From the NCBI GenBank assembly GCA_021736205.1, contig JAIPGF010000002.1:25379-89378 (forward strand): DNA of 64,000 bases, read 5' to 3'. The stretch comes from Candidatus Izemoplasma sp. Lineage in GTDB: Bacteria > Bacillota_I > Bacilli_A > Izemoplasmatales > Izemoplasmataceae. How positions within the stretch are numbered: the first letter of the stretch is position 1; each line of letters starts with the position of its first letter. Under the pieces are notes generated by a model. That model did no database searches, was not told the DNA's origin, and saw only the letters and a program-made list of their open reading frames with translations. Below are positions 45,405 through 55,720 of the stretch, piece by piece. The position numbers were made by a program, and so were the translations under genes.

Positions 45405-47270
45405 ATGTTTTACAATGATTTTTTAAAAGTCGCAAGCATTACCCCAAAATTAAAAGTTGGAAACCCGATGTATAACGTGAAAGAGATGCTTAAATTACTA
45501 AAAGACACAAAAAGTAGTGTCGCTGTCTTCCCAGAGTTAAGTGTGACAGCTTATACATGTAATGATCTCTTTTTTCATGATGATTTATTAAAAGATACAG
45601 ACAAGGCAATTGCCTATTTTCTAAAAGAAAACACCTATGAAGGCATCGTAACAATTGGTGCACCATTCAGTATTGAAGGTATTTTATATAATGTTGCCTT
45701 TGTCATTCAAAAAGATACTATTTTAGGTATTGTACCGAAGTTTTATTTACCAAATACAAATGAATATTATGAAAAACGTTGGTTTCAAAGTGGCTTTGAA
45801 GTTGTAGAAGAAGTCACCGAAGTGATGTATTTAGATCAAAATATTCCCTTTGGACATCTGGTATTTAAAACACCAGATGAAAAAGTAACGTTTGGGATTG
45901 AAATTTGTGAAGATATGTGGGCACCGATTAGTCCTGGTAATATACTTGCGTTAAATGGTGCTAAAATGATTCTTAATCTAAGCGCATCAAATGATGTCTT
46001 AAACAAACGCGCTGTTCGTAAACGCACCATTATCGAACATTCAAGAAGAAATTCAGGGGCGTATGTTTATTCTAGTGCCGGGGTGAACGAAAGTACGAGT
46101 GAAACAGTTTTTAGTGGTCATAATGTCATTGGACAAAATGGCGAATTAATTATTGAAACGGAACATTTTAATCAAGAGAGTGAAATAATTTATGCCGACA
46201 TAGATTTTGGTAAAATACGTTTTTCTAGATTAAAAAGTTCTTCATATCGTGATATTTTACATCGCTATAAATTTGATTATCAAACTGTCATGTTTAAGTT
46301 ACAAGAAACAAGAGAGTTTGATTTTGAAAAAAAGTTTGATCAGACACCATTTGTACCGAAACAAGAATGTTTAAGACAGTTTGAAAAAGTTGCTGCTTTA
46401 CAAGAAAATGCCTTAATTAAACGTCTAAAACATATTGGATCACAGTCTATAATTATTGGTGTTAGTGGTGGATTAGATTCAACACTTGCTCTATTAATTG
46501 CTGTTAGAGCCTTTGATAATTTAAACAAAAAAAGAACGTCTATTATTGCCGTAACAATGCCCGGCTTACACACTTCAGACCATACATTAAATAATGCGTT
46601 AAATTTGATGGAAGCACTCGGTGTTACGATTAAAAATATTGATATTAATGATCATGTCAAAGACCACTTTGAGTTAATAGGACATGATGGTAAAACAGAA
46701 GATATCACCTATGAAAACACACAAGCTCGCGCTCGCACAATGATTTTAATGAATCTAGCAAATAAACATAAAGGGATTGTTTTAGGAACGGGCGATTTAA
46801 GTGAACTTGCGCTTGGATGGTGTACATATAATGGAGATCAAATGAGTATGTATAATGTCAATATGGGTATTCCTAAAACATTGGTTCGCTTTATGATTGA
46901 AAATTATGCGAAACACACATTCAAAGGAGATGTTACAAAGACACTTTTAAGTATTGTAGATACACCAATCACACCAGAATTAAAAAGTGATCAAAAAACA
47001 GAAGATAATATCGGAAAATATGAAATTAACGACTTTTTAATTCATCGTTTGTTAAGAATGGGTGATTCCAAAGAACGCATAAACTTTTTACTTAAAAAAG
47101 CCTTTGATTTATCAGATAAAGAGGCTAAAACCTATATTACAAACTTTTTCAACCGATTTTATTCTCAACAATTTAAACGTCAGGCATCGCCTGACGGTCC
47201 CAAAATATTAGATATAAGTTTATCACCTCGTGGTGATTTACGTTTACCAAGTGATATTGACAGAAATTAG
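45405..47270 (+). CDS. nadE: Glutamine-dependent NAD+ synthetase
   Basis: 621 residues in two domains. The nitrilase-like glutaminase (1-270) holds Glu in FPELSVTAYTC, Lys in IVPKFYLPN and Cys in GIEICEDMW. The synthetase half has GVSGGLDSTLALL (ATP pyrophosphatase loop), then GTGDLSELALGW. It amidates nicotinate adenine dinucleotide to NAD+ with glutamine. It follows nadD by 11 nt, so the last two steps are co-expressed. Confidence 0.96.
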   Translation: MFYNDFLKVASITPKLKVGNPMYNVKEMLKLLKDTKSSVAVFPELSVTAYTCNDLFFHDDLLKDTDKAIAYFLKENTYEGIVTIGAPFSIEGILYNVAFVIQKDTILGIVPKFYLPNTNEYYEKRWFQSGFEVVEEVTEVMYLDQNIPFGHLVFKTPDEKVTFGIEICEDMWAPISPGNILALNGAKMILNLSASNDVLNKRAVRKRTIIEHSRRNSGAYVYSSAGVNESTSETVFSGHNVIGQNGELIIETEHFNQESEIIYADIDFGKIRFSRLKSSSYRDILHRYKFDYQTVMFKLQETREFDFEKKFDQTPFVPKQECLRQFEKVAALQENALIKRLKHIGSQSIIIGVSGGLDSTLALLIAVRAFDNLNKKRTSIIAVTMPGLHTSDHTLNNALNLMEALGVTIKNIDINDHVKDHFELIGHDGKTEDITYENTQARARTMILMNLANKHKGIVLGTGDLSELALGWCTYNGDQMSMYNVNMGIPKTLVRFMIENYAKHTFKGDVTKTLLSIVDTPITPELKSDQKTEDNIGKYEINDFLIHRLLRMGDSKERINFLLKKAFDLSDKEAKTYITNFFNRFYSQQFKRQASPDGPKILDISLSPRGDLRLPSDIDRN

Positions 47271-47281
47271 GTGATACATGT

Positions 47282-48418
47282 ATGAAAAAAACAGTTGTCG
47301 TAGGATTAAGTGGTGGCGTTGATAGTAGCGTTGCTGCGTATTTACTAAAAAAACAAGGATACCGTGTTATTGGGCTTTTTATGCGAAATTGGGACTCAAT
47401 AGCAAATAATGACTATCTAGGAAACCCCACAAAAAAAGATGTTATTTGTCCACAAGAACAAGACTATCAGGATGCGAAAGAGGTTGCTATTCATTTAGAT
47501 ATTCCGCTTTATAAAGTAAATTTCGTTAAAGAGTATTGGGATTATGTTTTTACCTACTTTTTAGATGAATATAAAAAAGGACGTACCCCTAATCCTGATA
47601 TTTTATGTAATAAGTATATTAAGTTTGATGAGTTTATTAAACATGCTCAAAAATTTAAACCAGATTATATAGCAATGGGTCATTATGCCCGCGTTGATCA
47701 TGAAAATGAAGATGAACCTAAACTTTTACGAGGCGTTGATGGGAATAAGGACCAATCTTATTTTTTAAGTCAACTAACCAAAAAACAGCTTAAAAATGCT
47801 TTATTTCCAATTGGGCATTTAGAAAAACCTGAAGTTAGACAAATCGCGAGAACAAATAATATTCCAACCAAAGATAAAAAAGATTCAACGGGGATTTGTT
47901 TTATCGGGGAACGAAACTTTGCTGACTTTTTAAGAAACTATTTACCCAATAAACCGGGAAATATGGTCACTGAATCAGGAAACGTTATTAAACAACACAG
48001 TGGGTTAATGTATTATACCATTGGCCAACGTAAAGGGCTTGGTATTGGAGGTAGTGCCAAGTATGAAAATAAGCCGTGGTTCGTGATTGGCAAAGATTTA
48101 GAGGCCAATGAGTTGATTGTCGGACAAGGATTTCATCATCCGACACTCTACAGTGATTCTTGTTTAGTAGAAGAAATTCATTTTATTAATTTAAACAAAT
48201 TCAAAGGTCGAAAAAAAGTGACAGCAAAATTTAGATATAGACAAGAAGATCATGCTGTAGAAATTGAATATCAAGGCGACGATTTAATGGTTTATTTTGA
48301 CGAAGATATCCGAGCAATTACACCTGGACAAGCAGCTGTATTTTATGATGGTGATGTCTGTCTTGGTGGTGGATTTATTAAAGAAGCATACAAAAATAAT
48401 AACAAGCGACACTATTAG
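47282..48418 (+). CDS. mnmA: tRNA-specific 2-thiouridylase MnmA
   Basis: 378 residues. PP-loop [15 protein letters not shown] at 8-22; [12 protein letters not shown] contains the first catalytic Cys and [12 protein letters not shown] the second; [10 protein letters not shown] and [10 protein letters not shown] follow. It makes s2U at position 34 of tRNA for Lys, Glu and Gln. It is 11 nt from nadE. Confidence 0.96.
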   Translation: MKKTVVVGLSGGVDSSVAAYLLKKQGYRVIGLFMRNWDSIANNDYLGNPTKKDVICPQEQDYQDAKEVAIHLDIPLYKVNFVKEYWDYVFTYFLDEYKKGRTPNPDILCNKYIKFDEFIKHAQKFKPDYIAMGHYARVDHENEDEPKLLRGVDGNKDQSYFLSQLTKKQLKNALFPIGHLEKPEVRQIARTNNIPTKDKKDSTGICFIGERNFADFLRNYLPNKPGNMVTESGNVIKQHSGLMYYTIGQRKGLGIGGSAKYENKPWFVIGKDLEANELIVGQGFHHPTLYSDSCLVEEIHFINLNKFKGRKKVTAKFRYRQEDHAVEIEYQGDDLMVYFDEDIRAITPGQAAVFYDGDVCLGGGFIKEAYKNNNKRHY

Positions 48419-48426
48419 GAGGTAGT

Positions 48427-48858
48427 ATGACAGCAACATTACTATTAGAAAAGAATAATGAAGAAGTAACAATTAACTTATTTGAAGAAGATGCACCAAA
48501 CACAGTTGATAATTTTAAAAAATTAGCAAATTCTGGATTTTATGATGGTCTAACATTTCACCGTGTAATAGATGGATTTGTTGCCCAAGGTGGATGCCCT
48601 AAAGGAGACGGAACAGGAGGTCCAGGATATACAATTAAATGTGAAACAGATAATAATCCACGCAAACATGAAGTCGGGTCTTTATCAATGGCACATGCAG
48701 GAAAAGATACAGGAGGAAGTCAATTTTTCATCTGTTATGATGAATTGTCACATCTTGATGGAATGCATACTGTCTTTGGAAAAGTAACTGATAACTTAGA
48801 TGCTGTATTTAATATTAAACAAGGAGATATTATCAAATCGATCCGTGTCAAAAAGTAG
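48427..48858 (+). CDS. Cyclophilin-type peptidyl-prolyl isomerase
   Basis: 143 residues. [27 protein letters not shown] and [19 protein letters not shown] contain the catalytic Arg and the Phe/Gln residues of cyclophilins; [12 protein letters not shown] is near the end. Short single-domain form without signal peptide, so cytoplasmic. It lies 8 nt after mnmA. Confidence 0.95.
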   Translation: MTATLLLEKNNEEVTINLFEEDAPNTVDNFKKLANSGFYDGLTFHRVIDGFVAQGGCPKGDGTGGPGYTIKCETDNNPRKHEVGSLSMAHAGKDTGGSQFFICYDELSHLDGMHTVFGKVTDNLDAVFNIKQGDIIKSIRVKK

Positions 48859-48867
48859 GGGTGTAAT

Positions 48868-49686
48868 ATGAAAAAATTAGGTATTGCGTTAGCCGGGGGA
48901 GGCGCGAGAGGTGTCTACCAAATTGGTGCTTGGAAAGCACTTAAAGAAGCGAATATTTTTGATAAAATTGAGGTATTTAGTGGCGCCAGTATTGGTTCAT
49001 TAAACGCTGTACTTTTTGCCCTTGGTGATTATGAAAAAGCTTATAATTTATGGATGGACTCAGAACAAAACGCTATTTTTAAAGTGCAAAATAATCTTAT
49101 TGAGCGGTTAAAAAAAGAAAAGTTAGAGTTTTTAAGCAAGGGAGTTTATCAAATCAATAAACTTGAAACCTATATTGAAGAATCAATTCCTTTTGAAAAA
49201 CTGCATGATAAAGAAGTTTATATTGCCACAACTCATCTTGGTGATAAAGACTCTAGTTTTTTTGATTTTTTCAAAACCAACTACCAACATTTTTTTAAAT
49301 CCAACAATCAAATTAAATATACACTTTTTTCTGACTTAAATAGGGAAAATAAAGTTAAAACACTGTTAGCCAGTTGTGCGATACCCATTCTATTTAAACC
49401 AGTAACAGTTGATGGTGAAACATATTATGATGGAGGTCTACTTGATAACACACCTTATCAACCGCTTGTGAAAGCCGGGTGTGATACGATTATTGTCATT
49501 GATTTATATCGCTTTAGTATGATGCGATTAAAAAAAGAAAAGACCGTCGATATGGTTGTTTGTTATCCTAGTAAAGGTTTACGAGGTATTTTAGATTTTT
49601 CCAATAAACAACTAAAAAGACGCTTTGATTTAGGTTATAAAGATATGAAAAAACTTATTGAAAAAAATAAATCAAAATTCGAATAA
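48868..49686 (+). CDS. Patatin-like phospholipase
   Basis: 272 residues. GGGARGVYQIGAW is the oxyanion-hole region, GASIGSLNAV the nucleophile elbow (Ser), and DGGLLDNTPY provides the catalytic Asp of the Ser-Asp dyad. It acts as a lipid acyl hydrolase; the substrate is unknown. No signal peptide is present. It follows the cyclophilin gene by 9 nt. Confidence 0.92.
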   Translation: MKKLGIALAGGGARGVYQIGAWKALKEANIFDKIEVFSGASIGSLNAVLFALGDYEKAYNLWMDSEQNAIFKVQNNLIERLKKEKLEFLSKGVYQINKLETYIEESIPFEKLHDKEVYIATTHLGDKDSSFFDFFKTNYQHFFKSNNQIKYTLFSDLNRENKVKTLLASCAIPILFKPVTVDGETYYDGGLLDNTPYQPLVKAGCDTIIVIDLYRFSMMRLKKEKTVDMVVCYPSKGLRGILDFSNKQLKRRFDLGYKDMKKLIEKNKSKFE

Positions 49687-49689
49687 GAA

Positions 49690-49731
49690 AAAAAGCCCCT
49701 TCAAATGTATTATTAAATGGAGGTGCTTTTT
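49690..49731 (+). promoter_or_regulatory. Terminator-like hairpin that contains the SD of the next gene
   Basis: AAAAGCCCCTT (49691-49701) can pair imperfectly with GGAGGTGCTTTT (49719-49730), followed by T residues and the ATG at 49733. The SD GGAGG (49719-49723) is one arm of the hairpin. It may act as a terminator for the patatin gene and a translation or attenuation switch for the following operon. Confidence 0.5.
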
Positions 49732-49732
49732 T

Positions 49733-50368
49733 ATGAAAAAAATATTATTATTCTCATTACTTGTATTTCTTATCTCATTGAGTGGTAATACAAGTTATGG
49801 ATCAGACTACAAAACATTTCAAGCTATTACATTCAAAAACGATGGTGGTGTATTGCTGGAGAATTATTCAGATCATCGATACGACCGTTACTATGACAAG
49901 ATTAAAGGCCGTCGATTTTGGGGTTGGAAAGTGTTTACTGGATTTGAGACAGAACCCGTTACCTTTATCAAAGAAACACTTTATATTATTTATAACGCAG
50001 GTACCACACCGATTAAAGAAACGTTTAGTTTTAAACAAGAAGAAAGTGTTAAAAAACAATATAACGTGTCTGGAACCATTAAATTAAGTGGGAAAGGGAA
50101 AAACAAAAACTTTTCATTAGGTCTTGAAGAGAAACTAGGTTTTGAGATTGATGCGAAAACAAGTTCTGAATATGAAGAAGAATTTGAAATAAAAGTAGAA
50201 GTGGATCCCAACACAACATTAAAAATACAAATTTGTGGTGAAGGTAAGGTTTCAAGTGGTGTGGCGAATTATTACCGTTTTTGGTACAACGCAAAACATG
50301 GTGGCTGGGAAGTGTTTATCATAACCACTGAATATTATAGTTTAGTAAAGGAACCAATCAATGAATAA
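49733..50368 (+). CDS. Secreted beta-rich protein of unknown function
   Basis: 211 residues. A Sec signal peptide covers residues 1-23 (ILLFSLLVFLISL core, likely cut near SYG-S). The mature part is rich in alternating Ser/Thr and charged residues: SFKQEESVKKQYNVSGTIKL, KNKNFSLGLEEKLGFEID, EEEFEIKVEVDPNTTLKI. This layout resembles the amphipathic strands of aerolysin/ETX-MTX2 toxins, but no defining motif can be confirmed. It is the first gene of a coupled four-gene operon with an ABC transporter. Only one Cys is present in the mature protein. Confidence 0.65.
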   Translation: MKKILLFSLLVFLISLSGNTSYGSDYKTFQAITFKNDGGVLLENYSDHRYDRYYDKIKGRRFWGWKVFTGFETEPVTFIKETLYIIYNAGTTPIKETFSFKQEESVKKQYNVSGTIKLSGKGKNKNFSLGLEEKLGFEIDAKTSSEYEEEFEIKVEVDPNTTLKIQICGEGKVSSGVANYYRFWYNAKHGGWEVFIITTEYYSLVKEPINE

Positions 50369-51281
50369 ATATTGGTTAATAGGTTTTTTTAGTATTTTAA
50401 TCTGCGTTTTAAGTATTATGCAGTTTCCCCCAAAAACACCTGATACAGTCATCTATTCCTATCCTGAAGTACATAGTTATTATCACACAAGCACACTAGA
50501 AACCATTCAGTTTAAAGTTCTTACAACAACCCCCAAAGCATATTATTTTGATTCTGAGTATCTGACAACAGTCTTCATTCAAAATGAAACAGAAAAAATA
50601 CCAGTGACAATTAAACAAATTATAACACCAAGTGCAGCACTTAGAATTGAAGATAAGGTGTTGTATGAGATAATCTTTTTATTGCGTATTGATGTATCAG
50701 CCAATAGTTTATCAATGCAGTTACCAGAGGCGTATTTAAACTTACAATATGAAAACCAAAAAGAACTCCGTATTGCTATGGGAGAATTTAACTATCTTGA
50801 TCAAACGAACTCAACAGATTTAGCGGTTAAACAAATAAGTGCAACACATGAGTTGATGTATCAGAGAAGTACTGCTAATGGGATTTTTATTGAACTAAAA
50901 AACACAACAACCTCACCCATAACCTTAACAAATATAAACATCCCATCAGCTACCATCATTCCTAATTATCGACTAATTAAAGAGGTATATGAAACACTCA
51001 CGTTTGATGATGAACTCACAGAGATTCTTAATCAAGAATCCTATAATTTGTTTACACTATCCCCTATAACTCCCCTTTCTTTAACCCTACTCCCAAGTCA
51101 ATCACTTAAATTATACATTCCCCTTTCATACACGCATAAAAGACCTTTACAACGCTTTCCACTCATCTTAACATATGTGAACGACTCGACTGAAAAATTG
51201 TTTTTTATAGATGATTTCCCCTACATTAAAACCACCACATATACGTCGTTAGCAGGAAGTGTTAAATATGACATTCATTAA
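50361..51281 (+). CDS. Membrane-anchored extracellular protein, unknown function
   Basis: 306 residues. One N-terminal hydrophobic helix (4-20) is followed by a large extracytoplasmic domain with beta-strands and many Thr and Pro residues (TPDTVIYSYPEVHSYYH, LTLLPSQSLKLYIPLSY). No family is recognised. The ATG overlaps the preceding gene by 8 nt, and the gene overlaps the ATPase gene by 14 nt. It may belong to the same export or immunity unit. Confidence 0.68.
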   Translation: MNKYWLIGFFSILICVLSIMQFPPKTPDTVIYSYPEVHSYYHTSTLETIQFKVLTTTPKAYYFDSEYLTTVFIQNETEKIPVTIKQIITPSAALRIEDKVLYEIIFLLRIDVSANSLSMQLPEAYLNLQYENQKELRIAMGEFNYLDQTNSTDLAVKQISATHELMYQRSTANGIFIELKNTTTSPITLTNINIPSATIIPNYRLIKEVYETLTFDDELTEILNQESYNLFTLSPITPLSLTLLPSQSLKLYIPLSYTHKRPLQRFPLILTYVNDSTEKLFFIDDFPYIKTTTYTSLAGSVKYDIH

Positions 51282-51819
51282 GGTTAAAAATGTGGTTAAA
51301 CGCTATAAGAATACAACTATTAAATTTCCTAATCTACTATTAAAAAACCGTATCACTGTATTATTAGGTAAAAATGGTACCGGAAAAACAACCTTGCTCA
51401 AAGCGATTGCGCATCATATCACATATGATGGTGAAATCACCCATGATAACAGTTTAATGTATAAACCTGATAGTATATGTCTTCCCCTTGATTTGACAGT
51501 TTCCCAGTTTTTAAAGGGACTAAACGATTTAGCAACTGAAAACGCCATTGAACCGCTGATGAAAAAATATCAGCTTGATACAAAAAAAGATGAATTAATA
51601 AACGCTTTATCTAAGGGTATGAAAGCAAAAGTTAGTTTAATAAGTGTCTTTCATCGAAACGTCGACCTTTATTTATTAGATGAACCCTACACTGGCCTCG
51701 ATGACAAAGCGATAAAACACCTTAATAACTTTATTAAATCCTCAAGGGCTTTATTTATCATTGCAACACATCATAAGTCACTTCCGACCTTTAAAGATAG
51801 GGATGTGATTACGTTATGA
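51268..51819 (+). CDS. Short ABC transporter ATPase
   Basis: 183 residues, shorter than the usual 220-240. Walker A LLGKNGTGKTT (about 32-42), signature ALSKGMKAK, Walker B LYLLDEPYTGLDD and H-loop IIATHH are present, so it should hydrolyse ATP. ATG 51268 follows AGGAAGTG. The permease start overlaps its stop by 4 nt (ATGA). Confidence 0.85.
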   Translation: MTFIKVKNVVKRYKNTTIKFPNLLLKNRITVLLGKNGTGKTTLLKAIAHHITYDGEITHDNSLMYKPDSICLPLDLTVSQFLKGLNDLATENAIEPLMKKYQLDTKKDELINALSKGMKAKVSLISVFHRNVDLYLLDEPYTGLDDKAIKHLNNFIKSSRALFIIATHHKSLPTFKDRDVITL

Positions 51820-52529
51820 AGTTATTTTTATTTTATCAAATGATTTTTTATACAAAAAAAATAAAAGTAATATTAGCGCTTATTTTCACCTTGTTAATAG
51901 GTATAATAGTGTTAAATAGTCATATTTTCAACCCTATTTCAGCACAACATTTTTATCAGGCTCCTTTTTTAGTTGAATTTCTTATATCAACATTGATTAT
52001 CGTGAAGTTTTTTGCCTTGCTTATATTGTTTTTAGTAGTATATTCTTTAGAATTTTCACACACAGTGGAAAGTTATTTACTAAACTACTATTCCAAACTA
52101 AAAATTATTAGTATTAAATATATTTTTATGATTGTTAATAGTTTATTTTATGTCATTATCATTACAGTGATATTTGAATTGATGCAACTATTTAATCCCT
52201 ATTATAACTACAGTTCAATTCATCTTGGTTTATCACTTTTTCTTTTTTGTTTTTATTACTTATCCCTTTTTTTATGTGTCAGTAAATTACATATGCACGT
52301 TAGTTATTTGTTGTTAATCTTTGTCGGGTATTTTATGAGCTTTTTTATTAGTGGAATGCCCCTTTTAGAAGACATAACAACAGCTAAATTAGTTATTAAC
52401 TATTTCTTCCCTGAATTGTATTTAAAAGGAAGTCAGTATGTTTTTATGTATCAGCCATTACATGTCTTTTTACTGGGATGTTTTTGTACGCTAGTGAGTA
52501 TTCTTTTCGCACTGAAATATGACCTATAA
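51816..52529 (+). CDS. ABC permease-like membrane protein
   Basis: 237 residues with six predicted helices (about 13-33, 54-80, 98-122, 136-160, 164-180, 212-233). No family motif is firm, but it sits directly with the small ATPase (4-nt overlap) as its likely membrane partner. It is the last gene of the operon that starts at 49733. Confidence 0.75.
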   Translation: MKLFLFYQMIFYTKKIKVILALIFTLLIGIIVLNSHIFNPISAQHFYQAPFLVEFLISTLIIVKFFALLILFLVVYSLEFSHTVESYLLNYYSKLKIISIKYIFMIVNSLFYVIIITVIFELMQLFNPYYNYSSIHLGLSLFLFCFYYLSLFLCVSKLHMHVSYLLLIFVGYFMSFFISGMPLLEDITTAKLVINYFFPELYLKGSQYVFMYQPLHVFLLGCFCTLVSILFALKYDL

Positions 52530-52533
52530 AAGA

Positions 52534-52562
52534 TTGAATACCTGATACTCTTATGGTATATT
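52534..52562 (+). promoter_or_regulatory. Promoter of glmS
   Basis: TTGAAT (52534-52539), 17-nt spacer, TATATT (52557-52562). Only 56 nt separate glmS from the previous gene, so no glmS ribozyme fits here. Confidence 0.6.
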
Positions 52563-52585
52563 TATAGTACAAGGGAGTGAAAGAC

Positions 52586-54370
52586 ATGTGTGGAATAGTA
52601 GGTTACATAGGAAGTAAGGATGCAAGAGATATAATTTTTTACGGGTTGAAACGATTAGAGTATAGAGGATATGATTCTGCTGGAATGGCACTACTTGATG
52701 AATCAACAAGTGAGTTCCACTTATATAAAGATAAAGGCCGTGTTGCTCATTTAGAAGAGATCACGGATTTTAATTTTGAGAGCCATTTAGGTATAGGACA
52801 CACCAGATGGGCAACCCACGGGAAGCCTAATCATGTAAATTCACACCCTCATCAATCGATGAAGAGTCGTTTTTATATTGTTCATAATGGCGTTGTTGAA
52901 AATTACAAAGAACTAAAGGCATCTTATTTAAAAGAAAGTATTTTTAAAAGTCAAACAGATACTGAAGTTATTGTGCATTTAATTGAACAATTTAGTGCGA
53001 TAATGAGTGTGTCAGATGCGATTAGAAAGACCCTTAGTTTACTGGAAGGGTCTTATGCACTGGCGATTATTGATACAGAAAATAAAAACAAATTGTATGC
53101 CGCAAAAAATAAAAGTCCATTGTTATTAGGGATAAATGATGATGGTATTATTATTGCGAGTGATATTATGGCTTGTGTCGGATTTTCAACAGAATATATT
53201 GCATTAGACGATAAAACATTTATAGAAATTGATGGCGCTTCTTATATTATAAAAGATATTATTGGAAAAGAAGTACCACACGAAATTAAAAAAATTGATA
53301 TTGATTCTGTGAATATTGAAAAAGGTGAGTTTGCTCACTTTATGTTAAAAGAAATTAATGAACAACCAGCTGTTATTAGACGCATAATTGATAACTATTT
53401 TACTGGTGATGATGTTGCTCTTAACGGTACGGTTAAAAAACTTTTAGATAGTACTGATCGTATTTATATTATTGGTGCAGGCACAAGTATGAACGCTGGA
53501 TTTGTTGGTAAAAATCTCTTTGAGTCGATGGCAAATATTCCTACAGAAGTTCATATTGCCAGTGAAATTGCTTATAATATGCCTATCATTAGTAAAAAAC
53601 CGTTATTTATATTTATTTCTCAAAGTGGTGAGACAGCTGATTTAAGAGCTGTACTTGTTAATATTAAAGCCAAAGGTTACCGTAGTTTAACATTGACAAA
53701 TGTTAAATCTTCAACTTTGGCTAGAGAAGCAGACGCCTATGTTGATATTTTAGCAGGACCAGAAATAGCTGTCGCATCAACAAAAGCATATACCGCTGAA
53801 ATTGCTGTATTATCCATTCTGGCTTATATGAACAGTGATTACCACCTAGATTTACGAAAAGAACTAAGTAAACTAGCATTAAGTATTGAACAGGTAATCG
53901 ATCAACGTGATTACATTCAAAAATTAACGGATGAATATCTCACTAAACGCAATTGTTTTTATATTGGTCGTGGCATTGATTATTATGCATGTTTAGAAGC
54001 CAGTTTAAAACTTAAAGAAATTAGTTATATACAAACAGAAGGATTTGCAGCAGGTGAATTAAAACATGGAACAATTGCATTGATTGAAGAGGGAACGCCT
54101 GTTATAGCAATCATTTCCCAACGTAATATTAATAACAACACACGTAGTAATTTAAACGAGGTTGCTTCACGTGGAGCAAAAACACTTGTTATATCAACTA
54201 AAAGTGTACATGATTCAGAAGATGATATTGTTGTGAATGATGTTTATGAAGGATTTAGTCCATTATTAACCGTTATTCCAACGCAGTTTATTGCGTATTA
54301 CGCTGCTTTAAAACGCGGGTTTGATATCGATAAACCTAGAAACTTAGCAAAATCAGTTACAGTTGAATAA
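52586..54370 (+). CDS. glmS: Glutamine-fructose-6-phosphate aminotransferase
   Basis: 594 residues. The N-terminal glutaminase begins at MCGIVGYIG with Cys1 after Met removal; HTRWATHGKPN is the glutamine site. Two SIS domains follow (GAGTSMNAG, ISQSGETADL, GRGIDYYACLEASLKLKEIS). It makes glucosamine-6-phosphate, the first committed step to UDP-GlcNAc. ATG 52586 is needed for the Cys; AAGGGAG lies 8 nt upstream. Confidence 0.96.
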   Translation: MCGIVGYIGSKDARDIIFYGLKRLEYRGYDSAGMALLDESTSEFHLYKDKGRVAHLEEITDFNFESHLGIGHTRWATHGKPNHVNSHPHQSMKSRFYIVHNGVVENYKELKASYLKESIFKSQTDTEVIVHLIEQFSAIMSVSDAIRKTLSLLEGSYALAIIDTENKNKLYAAKNKSPLLLGINDDGIIIASDIMACVGFSTEYIALDDKTFIEIDGASYIIKDIIGKEVPHEIKKIDIDSVNIEKGEFAHFMLKEINEQPAVIRRIIDNYFTGDDVALNGTVKKLLDSTDRIYIIGAGTSMNAGFVGKNLFESMANIPTEVHIASEIAYNMPIISKKPLFIFISQSGETADLRAVLVNIKAKGYRSLTLTNVKSSTLAREADAYVDILAGPEIAVASTKAYTAEIAVLSILAYMNSDYHLDLRKELSKLALSIEQVIDQRDYIQKLTDEYLTKRNCFYIGRGIDYYACLEASLKLKEISYIQTEGFAAGELKHGTIALIEEGTPVIAIISQRNINNNTRSNLNEVASRGAKTLVISTKSVHDSEDDIVVNDVYEGFSPLLTVIPTQFIAYYAALKRGFDIDKPRNLAKSVTVE

Positions 54371-54411
54371 TAAATTAAGAACAACACAGTATATAGACGA
54401 AGGAGAAAACA

Positions 54412-55719
54412 ATGGGGAAGTATTTTGGAACAGATGGGATTCGCGGAGAATTTGGTAAAGAATTAACATTAAAGATAGCTTTTTTAGTCGGACAAAGTTT
54501 AAAAGAAACATTTGATCTAAATCGTCTTGTCATTGGACGTGATACAAGAACGTCCGGAGAAGTCTTATCAGACAACCTTATTAAAGGTGCAAGAAGCGTT
54601 GGAATTGATTGTATGAATGCTGGTATTGTATCAACACCTTTAATTAGTCATTATTCTGATATTAAAGGCATAATAGGTATTATGATTACCGCTTCACATA
54701 ATCCTTATTATGACAATGGAATTAAAGTTTTTTATAAAGGTAATAAGTTAAATTCAGCGCAAGAAAAGATGATTGAAACCTATATCGATGAAGAAAAAAC
54801 AACAAAAACTACAGATTCAGGTGATATTTATAGCGGAGAAGATGTTTTAGATGAATATTTGAATTTAATACAACAACTAGAACTTTATAAAACACCATTA
54901 AGAATCGGATTTGATAGCGCCAATGGGGCGAATTACTTAATTTCTTTAGGCGTTTTAAGAGAACTAACAGACACCTACAGTCAAATTGGTAATGCACCTG
55001 ATGGAAAAAATATTAATCAAGGTGTGGGAAGTACGCACATAGAGGCAATTCAAAAATTAATGTCTGAAAAAGATTTAGATATTGGCTTTAGTTTTGATGG
55101 CGATGGAGACCGTGTTTTGGCGGTGAATCAAGACGGTACTGTATTTGATGGCGATCAATTACTTTACATCATCGCTACATACTTAAAGTCTCTAGGATTA
55201 CTAAAAAAAGATACCGTCGTGTTAACAAAGATGAGTAATCTGGGAATTATAAAAGCATTTGAACGTCAAAATATCACCGTTTTAATAACGGATGTTGGCG
55301 ATAAATATGTCTTAGAAGAGCTTAATAAGCATCACTTAAGTCTTGGGGGTGAAAATTCTGGCCATATCATTTTAAGAGATTATTTAAATACGGGAGACGG
55401 TCTTTTTGTCGCATTAATGATTATCAAAATTTTAACCGATCAGACAAAAACATTAAGTGATTTAACCAGTGATATTACTTTATGGCCGCAAAAACTTACA
55501 AATATCAAAGTGACAGATAAATCAATCATAACGAATAGTGTCATACAAGAAAAAATATCTGCCATTAAAGCAGCATTAAAAGGAAATGGTAAAGTGCTTG
55601 TACGAGCAAGTGGAACTGAGCCACTTATCCGTATTACAATTAGTTGTAAAAAAGAAGAAGATGTTATCCGCTATTCTACTGAAATAGCTGATTTAATCAA
55701 GATAGAAATGGAGGCGTAA
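54412..55719 (+). CDS. glmM: Phosphoglucosamine mutase
   Basis: 435 residues. KYFGTDGIRGEFGKELTL, catalytic serine in ITASHNPYYDNGIK, metal site DGDGDR, GGENSGHI and RASGTEPLIRI are present. It converts glucosamine-6-phosphate to the 1-phosphate. It lies between glmS and glmU; all three are in one direction with short gaps. Confidence 0.96.
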   Translation: MGKYFGTDGIRGEFGKELTLKIAFLVGQSLKETFDLNRLVIGRDTRTSGEVLSDNLIKGARSVGIDCMNAGIVSTPLISHYSDIKGIIGIMITASHNPYYDNGIKVFYKGNKLNSAQEKMIETYIDEEKTTKTTDSGDIYSGEDVLDEYLNLIQQLELYKTPLRIGFDSANGANYLISLGVLRELTDTYSQIGNAPDGKNINQGVGSTHIEAIQKLMSEKDLDIGFSFDGDGDRVLAVNQDGTVFDGDQLLYIIATYLKSLGLLKKDTVVLTKMSNLGIIKAFERQNITVLITDVGDKYVLEELNKHHLSLGGENSGHIILRDYLNTGDGLFVALMIIKILTDQTKTLSDLTSDITLWPQKLTNIKVTDKSIITNSVIQEKISAIKAALKGNGKVLVRASGTEPLIRITISCKKEEDVIRYSTEIADLIKIEMEA

Positions 55720-55720
55720 A

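Noticed and set aside
49733..52529. Lactococcin 972-type bacteriocin operon
   Set aside because: The precursor is too long and lacks its motif, and the large DUF1430-type membrane protein is absent.
52530..52585. glmS ribozyme upstream of glmS
   Set aside because: Only 56 nt lie between the genes and hold a normal promoter; the ribozyme needs well over 100 nt.
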